DNA of 32,945 bases from Alphaproteobacteria bacterium (GTDB lineage: Bacteria; Pseudomonadota; Alphaproteobacteria; RF32; CAG-239): NCBI GenBank assembly GCA_017464685.1, contig JAFTYO010000013.1, positions 1 through 32,945 on the forward strand. Reading direction: 5' to 3'. The position numbers and the translations under genes are program-made. Shown in pieces: positions 7,417-15,513 of the stretch (the stretch's first letter is position 1; each line of letters starts with the position of its first letter). The notes beneath the pieces were generated by a model, which worked only from the letters and a program-made list of their open reading frames with translations, ran no database searches and had not been told where the DNA came from.

Positions 7417-8664
7417 ATGTCAATATTGTTAAAAAATGTAAGCTTAGATAATCAAATCACTGATGTTTTTATCTCTGAAAATAAATTCAAAAAGATTGCT
7501 CCTAATCAAAATGTTAATGCCGACAAGGTTATAGATTGTTCTCATTTTGCCATTTTGCCGGCTTTTTATAACTGCCATTCTCATGCTCCGATGAGCATTT
7601 TCAGAGGTATAAGCGATGATAAAAATTTGTTTGATTGGCTCAATAATGACATTTGGCCCAGAGAAGCAAAACTTACTGACGAGATGATTTATACGGCCAC
7701 AAAATTTTCTATCATGGAAATGATTAAGACCGGAACGGTTTTCTTTTCAGATATGTATTTCGGCATGCAACCGCTACTCAAAGCGGTTGCAGATATGGGA
7801 GTTAGGGCTGCACTTTCTTTTGGCGCCTGTGATTTATTTAATTCTGATAAATGTAAGGTTGAAATTGAAAAAATAAATGATTTTTTGGGCACACAAAATC
7901 CGAATTCTGAACTTATTCAAAAAGTTTTGGCTATTCACGCAGTTTATACGGTTTCGCCGGAGCTTATAGAATTTAATGTTAATTTAGCCAAAGAACATAA
8001 TATGCGACTTCATATTCATGCGTGCGAAACAAAAAAAGAAGTTGATGACTGCATTGCTAAATATGGACTAACTCCGATTGCGTTTTTTGATAAGCACAAT
8101 GCATTAAGCGATAAAACTACTTTGGCACATTCTGTTTGGCTTGATGATAATGATATAAAAATTTTAGCTGATAAAGGTGTGTGGCTTTGTACAAACCCAT
8201 CATCTAACTTCAAATTGTGTTCTGGAATGTTTATGTTGCAAAAACTTCTTGATAGTGGTTGCAACATCACATTAGGCACTGACGGTATGGCTTCAAATAA
8301 CGAGCTTAGTATGTTAAGTGAAATGAAACTTTGTGCTCTTGCTGCCAAGATACAATCACAAAATCCAACAGCAGGTTCGGACGAAGATGTGTTCAAAATT
8401 GCCACTGCTAACGGAGCAAAATCTTTCGGAATTGATGCCGGTGAAATTAAGGAAGGCAAATTAGCCGATTGTATTTTGGTAAATTTATACAATCACTTTT
8501 TGGTGCCAAATTATAATTTGATATCAAATATGGTATATTCGGCCGACAGCTCTGCAATTGATACGGTTATCTGCAACGGTAAAATATTGATGCAAAATCA
8601 TCATATTGACGGAGAAGAAGAACTTACTGATGAAATGAAAAATTTAAGCAATTTATTCAGATAA
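7417..8664 (+). CDS. Amidohydrolase, MtaD-like adenosine-type deaminase
   Basis: The 415-residue length and all metal-site motifs fit the TRZ/ATZ-MtaD branch of amidohydrolases. These are His54-x-His56 (CHSHAP), His201 with Glu204 (HIHACET), His238 (AHSVW) and Asp289 (GTDGMASNN), plus NFKLCSG, the counterpart of N-M-K-L-A-S-G in MtaD. MtaD deaminates 5'-methylthioadenosine or S-adenosylhomocysteine in the cytoplasm, which belongs to methionine salvage. The substrate here is by analogy; a guanine, chlorinated-triazine or other aminohydrolase specificity cannot be excluded. AGAGGAGA lies just before the ATG. The next gene has its own promoter, so this is probably a single-gene unit. Confidence 0.85.
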   Translation: MSILLKNVSLDNQITDVFISENKFKKIAPNQNVNADKVIDCSHFAILPAFYNCHSHAPMSIFRGISDDKNLFDWLNNDIWPREAKLTDEMIYTATKFSIMEMIKTGTVFFSDMYFGMQPLLKAVADMGVRAALSFGACDLFNSDKCKVEIEKINDFLGTQNPNSELIQKVLAIHAVYTVSPELIEFNVNLAKEHNMRLHIHACETKKEVDDCIAKYGLTPIAFFDKHNALSDKTTLAHSVWLDDNDIKILADKGVWLCTNPSSNFKLCSGMFMLQKLLDSGCNITLGTDGMASNNELSMLSEMKLCALAAKIQSQNPTAGSDEDVFKIATANGAKSFGIDAGEIKEGKLADCILVNLYNHFLVPNYNLISNMVYSADSSAIDTVICNGKILMQNHHIDGEEELTDEMKNLSNLFR

Positions 8665-8669
8665 AAATA

Positions 8670-8697
8670 TTGACAAAAGTTGTAAATGTGTTATACT
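8670..8697 (+). promoter_or_regulatory. Sigma-70-type promoter
   Basis: TTGACA (8670-8675), a 16-base spacer and TATACT (8692-8697) lie 35 bases before the ATG of the 172-residue gene. The -35 is a consensus match and the -10 matches 5 of 6. Confidence 0.6.
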
Positions 8698-8731
8698 TAC
8701 CATATCTGAGAAATTTTTAAAAAATCATTAT

Positions 8732-9250
8732 ATGGAACTTATAATCAAAACAATCAGTGAGCTGAAGCAGTTTGCTGACGTTATGTCTGTTCAAGATGAC
8801 AAATGGCTTGCTCAGTTTAAGCAATGGTTTAATAGTATGCTTGAATCTCATTGCCGACGTCACACCTTGTTTATGATAGATGAAAACAATTCTGTTGCAT
8901 CATATCAGAATATGCCGATTGATGATTTGGCACAAACACTGTTTAACAGTTATTATGCCGAAATCTTAAAATCTGTTCGATACAGAAAGGAAAAGCTTGA
9001 ATGGTGGGATAAAGCTTATAAAGACTATCAAAAAGCTTTACCGGTATATGAAAGGTTGAAAAAACGAGGAGTCTTGTATGCGGCAAGTCATCTTAAAAAG
9101 CTCAAAAAATGTTCAGCCAGAATAAAGGTAAGAAACATTACTTTAAGTATGGTTGATATAGTTGAAATTGCCTTTGCCCGTTATGCGGCCGAAGCCAAAG
9201 GAAACTACTTGAAATTTGAAAAATTCATGACTGCAAAAGGAGGCTTTTAG
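8732..9250 (+). CDS. Hypothetical protein, 172 residues
   Basis: No family is recognised. The protein is basic and mostly helical, rich in Lys, Trp and Tyr, with a central region (about residues 82-120: YRKEKLEWWDKAYKDYQKAL, then RLKKRGVLYAASHLKKLKK) that looks like a nucleic-acid-binding or protein-binding helical bundle. There is no signal peptide or membrane segment. It has its own promoter at 8670-8697 and ends inside a 9-bp hairpin, so it is probably a single-gene transcript. It converges with the NADAR gene 42 bases away. Confidence 0.7.
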   Translation: MELIIKTISELKQFADVMSVQDDKWLAQFKQWFNSMLESHCRRHTLFMIDENNSVASYQNMPIDDLAQTLFNSYYAEILKSVRYRKEKLEWWDKAYKDYQKALPVYERLKKRGVLYAASHLKKLKKCSARIKVRNITLSMVDIVEIAFARYAAEAKGNYLKFEKFMTAKGGF

Positions 9251-9258
9251 CCTCCTTT
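9236..9258 (+). terminator. Hairpin overlapping the stop codon
   Basis: AAAGGAGGC (9236-9244), loop TTTTA and GCCTCCTTT (9250-9258) make a perfect 9-bp stem that includes the TAG stop of the upstream gene. There is no strong T-run beyond the stem's own three T residues, so termination could be weak or shared between the two convergent genes. Confidence 0.5.
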
Positions 9259-9292
9259 AAGTTATCTTAAATATAAATATTTTTTAGCAATG

Positions 9293-9778
9293 CTACAATA
9301 AAATGTTAATAAAATTTTTTAATTCTGTTCTGATTTTCATCAAAATTTTACCCAAGTTATTTTCTCCAACCCCATTACATACACCCCAAAATGTATCACC
9401 CCAATCATTTCCTTCTTCAAGTATCTGATTGCCTGTATCAAGCAACATCTCTTTCAGTTCTTTTGAATTGCAAAATTTCTGCCGAACTAAATCTTCCATA
9501 ATTTGTAACTTTACCTGATGCCAATCTGCCCTGTAATCTGTTTTATCTTCCCAATAAGCCTTTGTTTCATAAGGACTTAATTTGCTAAAGGCAATTTGTT
9601 TTTGTTTATTTGTAAATTTTGCCGCCTGATAAGCATTTTCCACACAATCAAATTCTATATTGTTATAGAACACCCTAACTTTGTGAGGATATTTACCGCC
9701 ATCTTTTTTATACGGATAAAAATTTGATAAAAATCTGGTGCTGTTATCGGTAAAATTTAATATTTTATCACTAACCAT
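9293..9778 (-). CDS. NADAR-family (YbiA-like) N-glycosidase
   Basis: At 161 residues this is a complete NADAR domain. It shows FLSNFYP (16-22), the GKYPHKV segment, CVENAYQAAKF with the expected Glu (about 45-55), DWHQVKLQIM, a KF-x-N-SKELKEMLLDTG segment, and the closing WGVCNGVGENNLGKILMKIR. YbiA-type members cleave N-glycosidic bonds of riboflavin-pathway intermediates, and other NADAR proteins have been reported to remove ADP-ribose from guanine as antidotes to DarT-like toxins. Which activity applies here is not decidable from sequence. GGAGGAA precedes the ATG, and a TTGACA-type promoter lies at 9808-9835. No ADP-ribosyltransferase gene is next to it. Confidence 0.85.
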   Translation of the reverse strand: MVSDKILNFTDNSTRFLSNFYPYKKDGGKYPHKVRVFYNNIEFDCVENAYQAAKFTNKQKQIAFSKLSPYETKAYWEDKTDYRADWHQVKLQIMEDLVRQKFCNSKELKEMLLDTGNQILEEGNDWGDTFWGVCNGVGENNLGKILMKIRTELKNFINILL

Positions 9779-9807
9779 TTGTTATTCCTCCATCATATGC
9801 ACTTTGT

Positions 9808-9835
9808 AAAGTATCATAAGTTCAAAAGTTGTCAA
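9808..9835 (-). promoter_or_regulatory. Promoter of the NADAR gene
   Basis: On the minus strand TTGACA (9835-9830) is followed after 16 bases by TACTTT (9813-9808), 30 bases before the ATG. The -35 is perfect and the -10 is a fair match. Confidence 0.45.
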
Positions 9836-9892
9836 ATAAAAAAATATATTTTTATTGCAATTGTTTAAGTGATAGTTTTTATCTTACCGCTG

Positions 9893-10282
9893 TTATCTTC
9901 TTATAACTCTGATTAACGATAAACCATGCTTTTCAACCTGATCCAATAAATTATTTAGCACATATTCGGGTAAATATTTTAAACTTGCAATAATACCTGA
10001 TTCTAAAGCTATTCTTGAAAAATCTATGTTTGTATCAAAAAATTTCATCGGTAAAACATCGTTTAAATAAATATCGTATCTCTTATGTATTTTTAAAAAC
10101 ATATAAATATCCGGAAGTTTCTTACCTTCAATAAAATCACAAGCTTGCTTTTCACTGATATTAAGTGTCTTAGCAAATTCTTCAACCGTCACATTTTTTA
10201 TTTTCATCATTTGTTTTAACACAATTGACATCTGTTTTCGATAATACTTTCTATCTTCCTCAATATCATAATCTAATGACAT
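9893..10282 (-). CDS. XRE-like helix-turn-helix protein
   Basis: Residues about 20-78 form a Cro/C1-type HTH (VLKQMMKIKNVTVEEFAKTLNISEKQACDFIEGKKLPDI, segments in order). A C-terminal half of about 50 residues follows with no recognised domain. It would act as a small DNA-binding regulator. AAGGAGAG precedes the ATG at 10282. Just upstream on the same strand is an intrinsic terminator (10311-10343) that ends a structured, promoter-driven RNA, so expression of this gene may depend on read-through of that terminator. The convergent-looking pair XRE and NADAR are on the same strand 114 bases apart, but NADAR has its own promoter. Confidence 0.8.
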   Translation of the reverse strand: MSLDYDIEEDRKYYRKQMSIVLKQMMKIKNVTVEEFAKTLNISEKQACDFIEGKKLPDIYMFLKIHKRYDIYLNDVLPMKFFDTNIDFSRIALESGIIASLKYLPEYVLNNLLDQVEKHGLSLIRVIRR

Positions 10283-10310
10283 TTAACTACTCTCCTTTTG
10301 TTTAATGAAT

Positions 10311-10343
10311 AAAAAAAGACTGCTAAGAAAAAGCAAAGCAGTC
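10311..10343 (-). terminator. Intrinsic terminator of the structured RNA
   Basis: In the minus-strand RNA GACTGCT (10343-10337) pairs with AGCAGTC (10324-10318) across a 12-base loop, followed at once by seven U residues (10317-10311). Its 5' arm overlaps the second copy of the ATCCCCGACTG repeat. Confidence 0.75.
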
Positions 10344-10540
10344 GGGGATGTAGCAAATCATGTCTTACAAAATGACTATTCCGATTTTTAGGCAAGCCCT
10401 GAACATCTACCGGAATATCCCCGACCACAGTCGGGGATATATTCACCATTGCCTTGATAACAAGACAAACAGCTAACGACATCATATCCTAATGCCGTGT
10501 AAGACATAAAGGGCTGCTACACCCTCGCACCTCTGTGCAG
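10311..10540 (-). ncRNA. Structured RNA: candidate attenuator leader or 6S-like RNA
   Basis: Nested complementary segments on the minus strand imply one folded RNA of about 230 bases. P1 is 10515-10521 with 10349-10355. P2 is TGTAAGACAT (10498-10507) with its complement 10360-10369, 10 bp. P2a is 10492-10497 with 10477-10482. P3 is 10449-10454 with 10390-10395. P4 is an 11-bp hairpin, 10430-10440 with 10415-10425, loop TGTG in the RNA. A promoter lies just upstream and an intrinsic terminator ends it. The segment ATCCCCGACTG occurs twice (10438-10428 and 10349-10339), and only one copy at a time can pair with GTCGGGGAT (10425-10417). The XRE gene begins 29 bases after the terminator. A closing stem, large internal loop and end hairpin also fit 6S RNA. 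I recognise no named riboswitch class. Confidence 0.6.
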
Positions 10541-10545
10541 ATAGC

Positions 10546-10574
10546 ATATTATTAAATAAAAAAACAAATTGCAA
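10546..10574 (-). promoter_or_regulatory. Promoter of the structured RNA
   Basis: TTGCAA (10574-10569), a 17-base spacer and TAATAT (10551-10546) on the minus strand predict a transcript start near 10539, right at the first hairpin of the structured RNA. It lies just past the terminator of the efflux operon. Confidence 0.5.
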
Positions 10575-10575
10575 C

Positions 10576-10606
10576 AAAAAAACACCCTCAAATATTTCTT
10601 TGAGGG
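10576..10606 (-). terminator. Terminator of the RND efflux operon
   Basis: CCCTCAAA and TTTGAGGG (10599-10606 with 10585-10592) form an 8-bp stem with a 6-base loop, followed two bases later by seven T residues on the minus strand. It lies 17 bases after the pump gene's stop. Confidence 0.8.
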
Positions 10607-10622
10607 CTTTTAGTTTAGGGGC

Positions 10623-13600
10623 TTATTTTTTCTTTTTGCGTTTTGGGGCATATTTTTCATATATCGTTTGCACCCAAACATACATCAAGGGAATTATAAA
10701 CAAGCCAACAATTGTTGCAACAATCATACCATAAAACACCGGAACTCCGATTGCTCTACGGCTTTGCGCAGCTGCTCCGCTCGCAATTACCATCGGCCAC
10801 ACACCCAAAATAAACGAAAAGGCAGTCATCAACACGGCTCTGAAACGCTCTTTTAAGCCTTTTATTGCCGCATTTACGATTGTGGATCCGTTGGCTCTTT
10901 CTTCTTTGGCAAATTCGACCACCAAAATTGCGTTTTTAGAAGCCAAACCAATCAACAATATTAAGCCCAATTGAGCGTAAATACTAAGAGGCATACCGCT
11001 AAAGAAAAGTCCGAGCATTGCACCGTTAATCGCCACCACTAATGATAACAACACCGGTATCGGAACAATAAAGCTTTCATATTGAGCCACCAAAAACAAA
11101 TAAGCAAAAATAATGGCAAGTGCAATTAAATAGCCGATTTGTCCTTGCGTGTTCTTTTCCTGATAACTCATAGACGACCATTCGATATTAAATCCTTCAG
11201 GCAAATCTTTTACCAGATTTTCAACCGCTTTCATTGCGTTACCGGTGGAAGACCCTTCTACCTGAACAGCAGTTACGGCAGCTGCCGGATATTGATTATA
11301 CCTTTCAACCACACGGGGAGCCAAAACTTTTGAAAGCTCGACCATTGAGCGCATCGGTACCATGGTAGAACTCATATTTGCAATATACAGGTCGTTAATG
11401 TCTTCAATATCCTGACGATATTGCCAATCAGACTGAATCATAACCTTATTTACCTGAGTTCCGAGGTTGATATCATTTACATAGGCCGAACCTAAGTAAC
11501 TCTCCAAAGTTTTGAATATGTTTGATACCGGAACTTTCATACTTTCGGCTTTAGTACGGTCAATTTTTAAAAACACATTCGGTGTCTTGGCATTATAGGT
11601 TGAATAAGCATAAGCAATTTGCGGCAACTGATTCAACTTTTGCAAAAAGCTCTTTAAAGAGGCATCAAGTTTTTGATAATCTACCACTTGACGAGATTGC
11701 AATCTTATATCCAAACCGTTTGCTAATCCGAGTCCCGGAATTGATGGCATTTCAAACATCTGAAATTCGGCTTCGGGGAAAGCATTTAATTTTGCTCTTA
11801 TCCTGTTTAAGATAGCTGTTGAGCTCTGATGAGCCTGTTTTCTTTCAGACCATGGTTTTAACACAATAAATGCCATAGAAACATTTTCACCTCGTCCGCC
11901 CATTAAAGAATATCCGATAACACTCGAAACACCTTCAACACCGCTTTCCGAACGAATTACATCGTTTACCTTATTGACAAGTTCATGAGTGCGTTTTTTG
12001 GACGCTCCTTCCGGAAGTTGTAAACTCAAAACCACAACACCTTGGTCCTCATCGGGAATAAATGATGTTTGAGCAGTTGTAAATAGAGCGTAAGCCAATG
12101 CCGTCAAAAGTACAAATATGGTAACGATTACCGGAATTTTCTTAGCTACAACTGAAACGGATACGACATATGTATGAATTATTTTTTCAATGCTTTTATT
12201 GACTTTACCCCAAAATCCCTTTGTTTTAGGTTTAATTTTTGTAATAAGTATTGAGCAAAGAGCCGGTGACAAAGTCAAAGCATTTAAAAGTGAGAACATA
12301 ATTGCCGTGGCAATGGTTACGGAAAATTGCTGATAAATTTTTCCGGTAATACCGTCTAAAAATCCGACCGGAATAAATATTGCAAGCAAAACACAAGATG
12401 TTGCAACCAATGCTCCCGAAATTTCGCTCATAGCCTTAAATGTTGCCTCATACGCATTCATCTTGGTTGTCTGCATCAAATGTACCATACGCTCTACCAC
12501 CACAATTGCATCGTCAACCACCAAACCGATGGCCAACAACAAAGCAAACAATGTGAACATATTAATACTGTAACCTAAAGCCATCATTACCGCAAATGTT
12601 CCCAATATGGAAACCGGAATGGTAAGTGTCGGGATAAGGGTAGAATAAAAATCTTGCAGGAAAAAATAACATACGGCAACAACTAAAGCCAAAGTCATCA
12701 AAAGTGTAACAACAACTTCCTCAACTGAGGCATCTATATATTTTGTTGAATCGTAACAAATAACATAATCCAAGCCTTTAGGGAAAAATTCCTTCAATTC
12801 GGCAAGGGTTTTTTTGACATTTTCCATAGTTTCAAGCGCATTTGCTCCCGATGACAAAGCTAAAGCAAGAGTGATGGCATTTTGACCATTATATTCGCCC
12901 GAAATAGAATATTCTTCCTGACCAATTTCTACCTTCGCAATGTCTTTTAAGCGCACCAATCCCCCTTGTTCTGCCGTACGAACAATGATGTTTTCAAATT
13001 CTTGAGCAGTTTCCATACGGCCGTCGGTTTGAAGTGTGTAAACCATAGGGTTGGCAGATTGCGTGGGTTGAGCACCGATTTTACCGAGTGTTGGTTGATA
13101 GTTCTGTCCCGAAATGGCATTGTAAACATCATTAACCGTAATTTGCAAAGCTGCCAATTTATCGGCATTAAGCCACACCCTCATAGATAATCTTGAACCG
13201 TAAACATTTAAGTTTCCGATACCGTTGATACGAGAAATCGGGCGCTCTATGTTGTTGTAAATATAGTCGCTTATTTGTTGGTCGTTCAGCGAATTATCAG
13301 GTGATACAAACGCAATAAACCCCAAAATATTTGAAGATTCACGATTAACCGAAATACCTTGTCTTGTAACCTCTTGCGGCAATTTTGAGGTTGCCTGACT
13401 GATACGATTTTGCACTTTCACTTGCGCCATATCAGGGTCAACACCGGTTTTAAATGTTACGGTTAAAGTATATGCAGAATCTTCCGAGGTTGAGTTCATA
13501 TATATCATATTCTCAACACCATTCATTTCATCTTCCAAAGGAATACCTACCGTTCTGGCAATTACCTCAGCGCTAGCACCGGGGTATATTGCTCGAACTG

Positions 13601-13733
13601 AAATCTGCGGCGGGGTAACCTCCGGATACAAAGCAATCGGAAGTTTAAGCATTGCTATTGCACCGATAAGCACAATAACAACAGAAATCACAATCGCAAA
13701 GCGAGGCCTTTTAATAAAAAATCCGGAAAACAT
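10623..13733 (-). CDS. RND multidrug efflux pump, HAE1/AcrB family
   Basis: At 1036 residues this is a full-length inner-membrane RND transporter. It has the N-terminal [20 protein letters not shown] anchor, the large periplasmic porter loops, the proton-relay pair in [14 protein letters not shown] (about residues 401-414, equivalent to AcrB Asp407/408) and the conserved Lys in [13 protein letters not shown] (about residue 931, AcrB Lys940). A basic tail (KRKKKK) closes it. It uses proton import to push drugs or other amphiphiles from the periplasm into an outer-membrane channel. It is the second gene of an operon, 11 bases after the membrane-fusion gene. No TolC-like channel gene is in the window, so one encoded elsewhere must serve it. 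No local regulator gene is adjacent. Confidence 0.95.
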   Translation of the reverse strand: MFSGFFIKRPRFAIVISVVIVLIGAIAMLKLPIALYPEVTPPQISVRAIYPGASAEVIARTVGIPLEDEMNGVENMIYMNSTSEDSAYTLTVTFKTGVDPDMAQVKVQNRISQATSKLPQEVTRQGISVNRESSNILGFIAFVSPDNSLNDQQISDYIYNNIERPISRINGIGNLNVYGSRLSMRVWLNADKLAALQITVNDVYNAISGQNYQPTLGKIGAQPTQSANPMVYTLQTDGRMETAQEFENIIVRTAEQGGLVRLKDIAKVEIGQEEYSISGEYNGQNAITLALALSSGANALETMENVKKTLAELKEFFPKGLDYVICYDSTKYIDASVEEVVVTLLMTLALVVAVCYFFLQDFYSTLIPTLTIPVSILGTFAVMMALGYSINMFTLFALLLAIGLVVDDAIVVVERMVHLMQTTKMNAYEATFKAMSEISGALVATSCVLLAIFIPVGFLDGITGKIYQQFSVTIATAIMFSLLNALTLSPALCSILITKIKPKTKGFWGKVNKSIEKIIHTYVVSVSVVAKKIPVIVTIFVLLTALAYALFTTAQTSFIPDEDQGVVVLSLQLPEGASKKRTHELVNKVNDVIRSESGVEGVSSVIGYSLMGGRGENVSMAFIVLKPWSERKQAHQSSTAILNRIRAKLNAFPEAEFQMFEMPSIPGLGLANGLDIRLQSRQVVDYQKLDASLKSFLQKLNQLPQIAYAYSTYNAKTPNVFLKIDRTKAESMKVPVSNIFKTLESYLGSAYVNDINLGTQVNKVMIQSDWQYRQDIEDINDLYIANMSSTMVPMRSMVELSKVLAPRVVERYNQYPAAAVTAVQVEGSSTGNAMKAVENLVKDLPEGFNIEWSSMSYQEKNTQGQIGYLIALAIIFAYLFLVAQYESFIVPIPVLLSLVVAINGAMLGLFFSGMPLSIYAQLGLILLIGLASKNAILVVEFAKEERANGSTIVNAAIKGLKERFRAVLMTAFSFILGVWPMVIASGAAAQSRRAIGVPVFYGMIVATIVGLFIIPLMYVWVQTIYEKYAPKRKKKK

Positions 13734-13744
13734 CGATTTGTCTC

Positions 13745-14860
13745 CTAATTTATGGAATCGTTAAGATTAACTTCTGTCGGATTTACTTTCATTCCGGCTT
13801 GAACTTTTTGTAAGCCTTGAATGATAACCTTTTCCGTGCCGTTAAGTCCGTTTAATACAATTTGCATATCCTCAACGACATCACCTAACTCAAGATATTT
13901 TTGTTCAACACTGTTATCTTCTTTAACAATCATCACATAAGAGCCGTTGATATCGGCAGATAAAGCGACCTGCGGTACCAAAACCTTATTGTCACCACTA
14001 TTGAATCTGATATTTATATCAACATAGTTTCCGGGGACCAATAAATTTTCTTCATTTCCCAAGTCTATATATACCGGAATGGTTGCTGTTTGCGGATTTG
14101 CTTCATTACCGAAAAATAGATTTTCTACATTAACGGTTTCAATTTTGCCGTTGGGCATAACAACATCTACAAACACATCTTTTGCATCATTTGCCTGTTG
14201 CATAAAACTTGAAAGTTCTTTATCAGTAACCGAAAAAACAACTCTTATCGGCTGAGATTGTACGATTCTTGCCAATTTTAACGCATTGGGACTTACCAAA
14301 TTGCCTTTGGTTACCAAAGCTTTTCCGATAAAGCCCGAAATCGGTGACTTAATTTGCGTATATTCCAAATTAAGTTTGGCTAAATCAAGTGCGGCCTCAG
14401 CTTGTTCCAAATTGCTTTCGGCCATATCCAATTCTTTATCCGAAACAAATTTTTTCTGATGAAGTGATGAAATGCGCTTATAATCGCTGTTTAACTGTTT
14501 GACTGCAGCTTGAGCTGCTTTTAGGTCTGCTTTATATTTGCGTTGTTCAATCAAAAAAATATCATCACCTTTATTTACAAAAGCGCCATCTTCAAACAAA
14601 ATATCTTCCAAATATCCTGAAACCTGAGGCATAATATCAACACTATTGATTGCCTCAACATGAGCAATATATTTTTTCTTATGTGAGACATCGGCAATTT
14701 TCAATCCCTTTACCAACACATGTGGTGGCTCATTATTGTGCATAAATGCACTCATATCAGGTGTAAATTTAGAGTGCAAATACCACCCCAAAGCCACACA
14801 CAAAACCGAATACAGTACCTTGTACCAAATACCGGAAGTCTTTATTTTCTTAACATACAT
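13745..14860 (-). CDS. Periplasmic adaptor (membrane fusion protein) of RND pump
   Basis: A 371-residue HlyD/AcrA-type adaptor. It has an N-terminal membrane anchor ([14 protein letters not shown], about 14-27) in place of a lipoprotein signal, then a lipoyl-like half ([28 protein letters not shown] in parts) and an alpha-hairpin coiled coil (about 100-160, [19 protein letters not shown] and [17 protein letters not shown]). The second lipoyl half follows with [20 protein letters not shown], then beta-barrel and membrane-proximal domains. It bridges the pump and the outer-membrane channel. ATG 14860 is chosen because GAAAGGTGA lies just upstream; GTG at 14869 overlaps that site. It precedes the RND gene by 11 bases, which makes the pair one transcription unit. 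Confidence 0.9.
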   Translation of the reverse strand: MYVKKIKTSGIWYKVLYSVLCVALGWYLHSKFTPDMSAFMHNNEPPHVLVKGLKIADVSHKKKYIAHVEAINSVDIMPQVSGYLEDILFEDGAFVNKGDDIFLIEQRKYKADLKAAQAAVKQLNSDYKRISSLHQKKFVSDKELDMAESNLEQAEAALDLAKLNLEYTQIKSPISGFIGKALVTKGNLVSPNALKLARIVQSQPIRVVFSVTDKELSSFMQQANDAKDVFVDVVMPNGKIETVNVENLFFGNEANPQTATIPVYIDLGNEENLLVPGNYVDINIRFNSGDNKVLVPQVALSADINGSYVMIVKEDNSVEQKYLELGDVVEDMQIVLNGLNGTEKVIIQGLQKVQAGMKVNPTEVNLNDSIN

Positions 14861-14962
14861 AAAATTCACCTTTCAATTAAGTTTTTAAAATTGAAAGCAA
14901 GGTACATAAGCAAAAAATCTATTTCAAGGCAAAAAAAAAATTTGTAACCTTAATAATGATGT

Positions 14963-15379
14963 TTATTTTTTTGAAGGCAACTGTACAACAATATTAAATT
15001 TTGCGCCTGATGGTAAAACTCTTGAAGAGACATAAAAAGCATCTGTTTGAGTGATACTTAAACAATCAAGCAATGTGTTGATATCTGCCTTATATAAAGT
15101 TTCATATTTTCCGATTTCGGACATATAAGCTCCATGCCATTTTTTTATCCATCTGGAAACCGATTGTGCCGAGACACCGACAATGGAAGCAATTTCACGC
15201 ATGGAAAGTCCGGATATATGCAACAAATGTACCAACAACTTTAACGACAAAGGTTTTCCTGCCGGCGCCTGTTTTGTAAACTGATATTTACAGTTTTTGC
15301 ATTTATACCTTTGCCAACCAAACACCTGACCGTTTTTAACAATTTTAACACTGGCACATTTTGGACACTTAATTTGCAT
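14963..15379 (-). CDS. Orphan InsA-like zinc-ribbon/HTH protein
   Basis: Residues 4-32 hold a CxxC-x20-CxxC zinc ribbon (CPKC and CKNC) followed by YQFT, as in the InsA subunit of IS1-type transposases. Residues about 45-85 form an HTH (LSMREIASIVGVSAQSVSRWIKK in parts). The last 50 residues are not a DDE catalytic domain, and no InsB-like ORF or terminal inverted repeats flank the gene. It may therefore be a remnant, or an IS-derived DNA-binding protein kept as a regulator. AGGAGAA precedes the ATG, so it is probably translated. It is divergent from the TPR-methyltransferase gene and upstream of the efflux operon on the same strand, 102 bases before it. Confidence 0.75.
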   Translation of the reverse strand: MQIKCPKCASVKIVKNGQVFGWQRYKCKNCKYQFTKQAPAGKPLSLKLLVHLLHISGLSMREIASIVGVSAQSVSRWIKKWHGAYMSEIGKYETLYKADINTLLDCLSITQTDAFYVSSRVLPSGAKFNIVVQLPSKK

Positions 15380-15513
15380 TTTATCTTCTCCTTTTACCTA
15401 AAAAATATCATTAAAAAAGTTACATTGCAAGAAATTTTTCCCCAAACTGTTGCACATTTAAAAGAATGCTTTAAATCAACAAAAAATCAGCTATTATCAA
15501 AACAGGAGAAAAT

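Noticed and set aside
10273-10485. A 70-residue ORF on the minus strand in the region of the structured RNA
   Set aside because: Its sequence is explained by the nested RNA helices and the hairpin, it has no ribosome site, and its end overlaps the start of the XRE gene.
10311-10540. Lysine riboswitch, because the RNA begins near AGAGGTGCGA as some L-box leaders do
   Set aside because: The other conserved L-box segments and the five-helix junction are not seen, and the downstream gene is a regulator, not lysine metabolism. The match is short and may be chance.
10311-10540. SRP RNA, tmRNA or RNase P RNA
   Set aside because: The GGAAGGAAGCAGCC loop of SRP RNA, the T-arm and tag of tmRNA and the GAGGAAAGTCC core of RNase P RNA are all missing.
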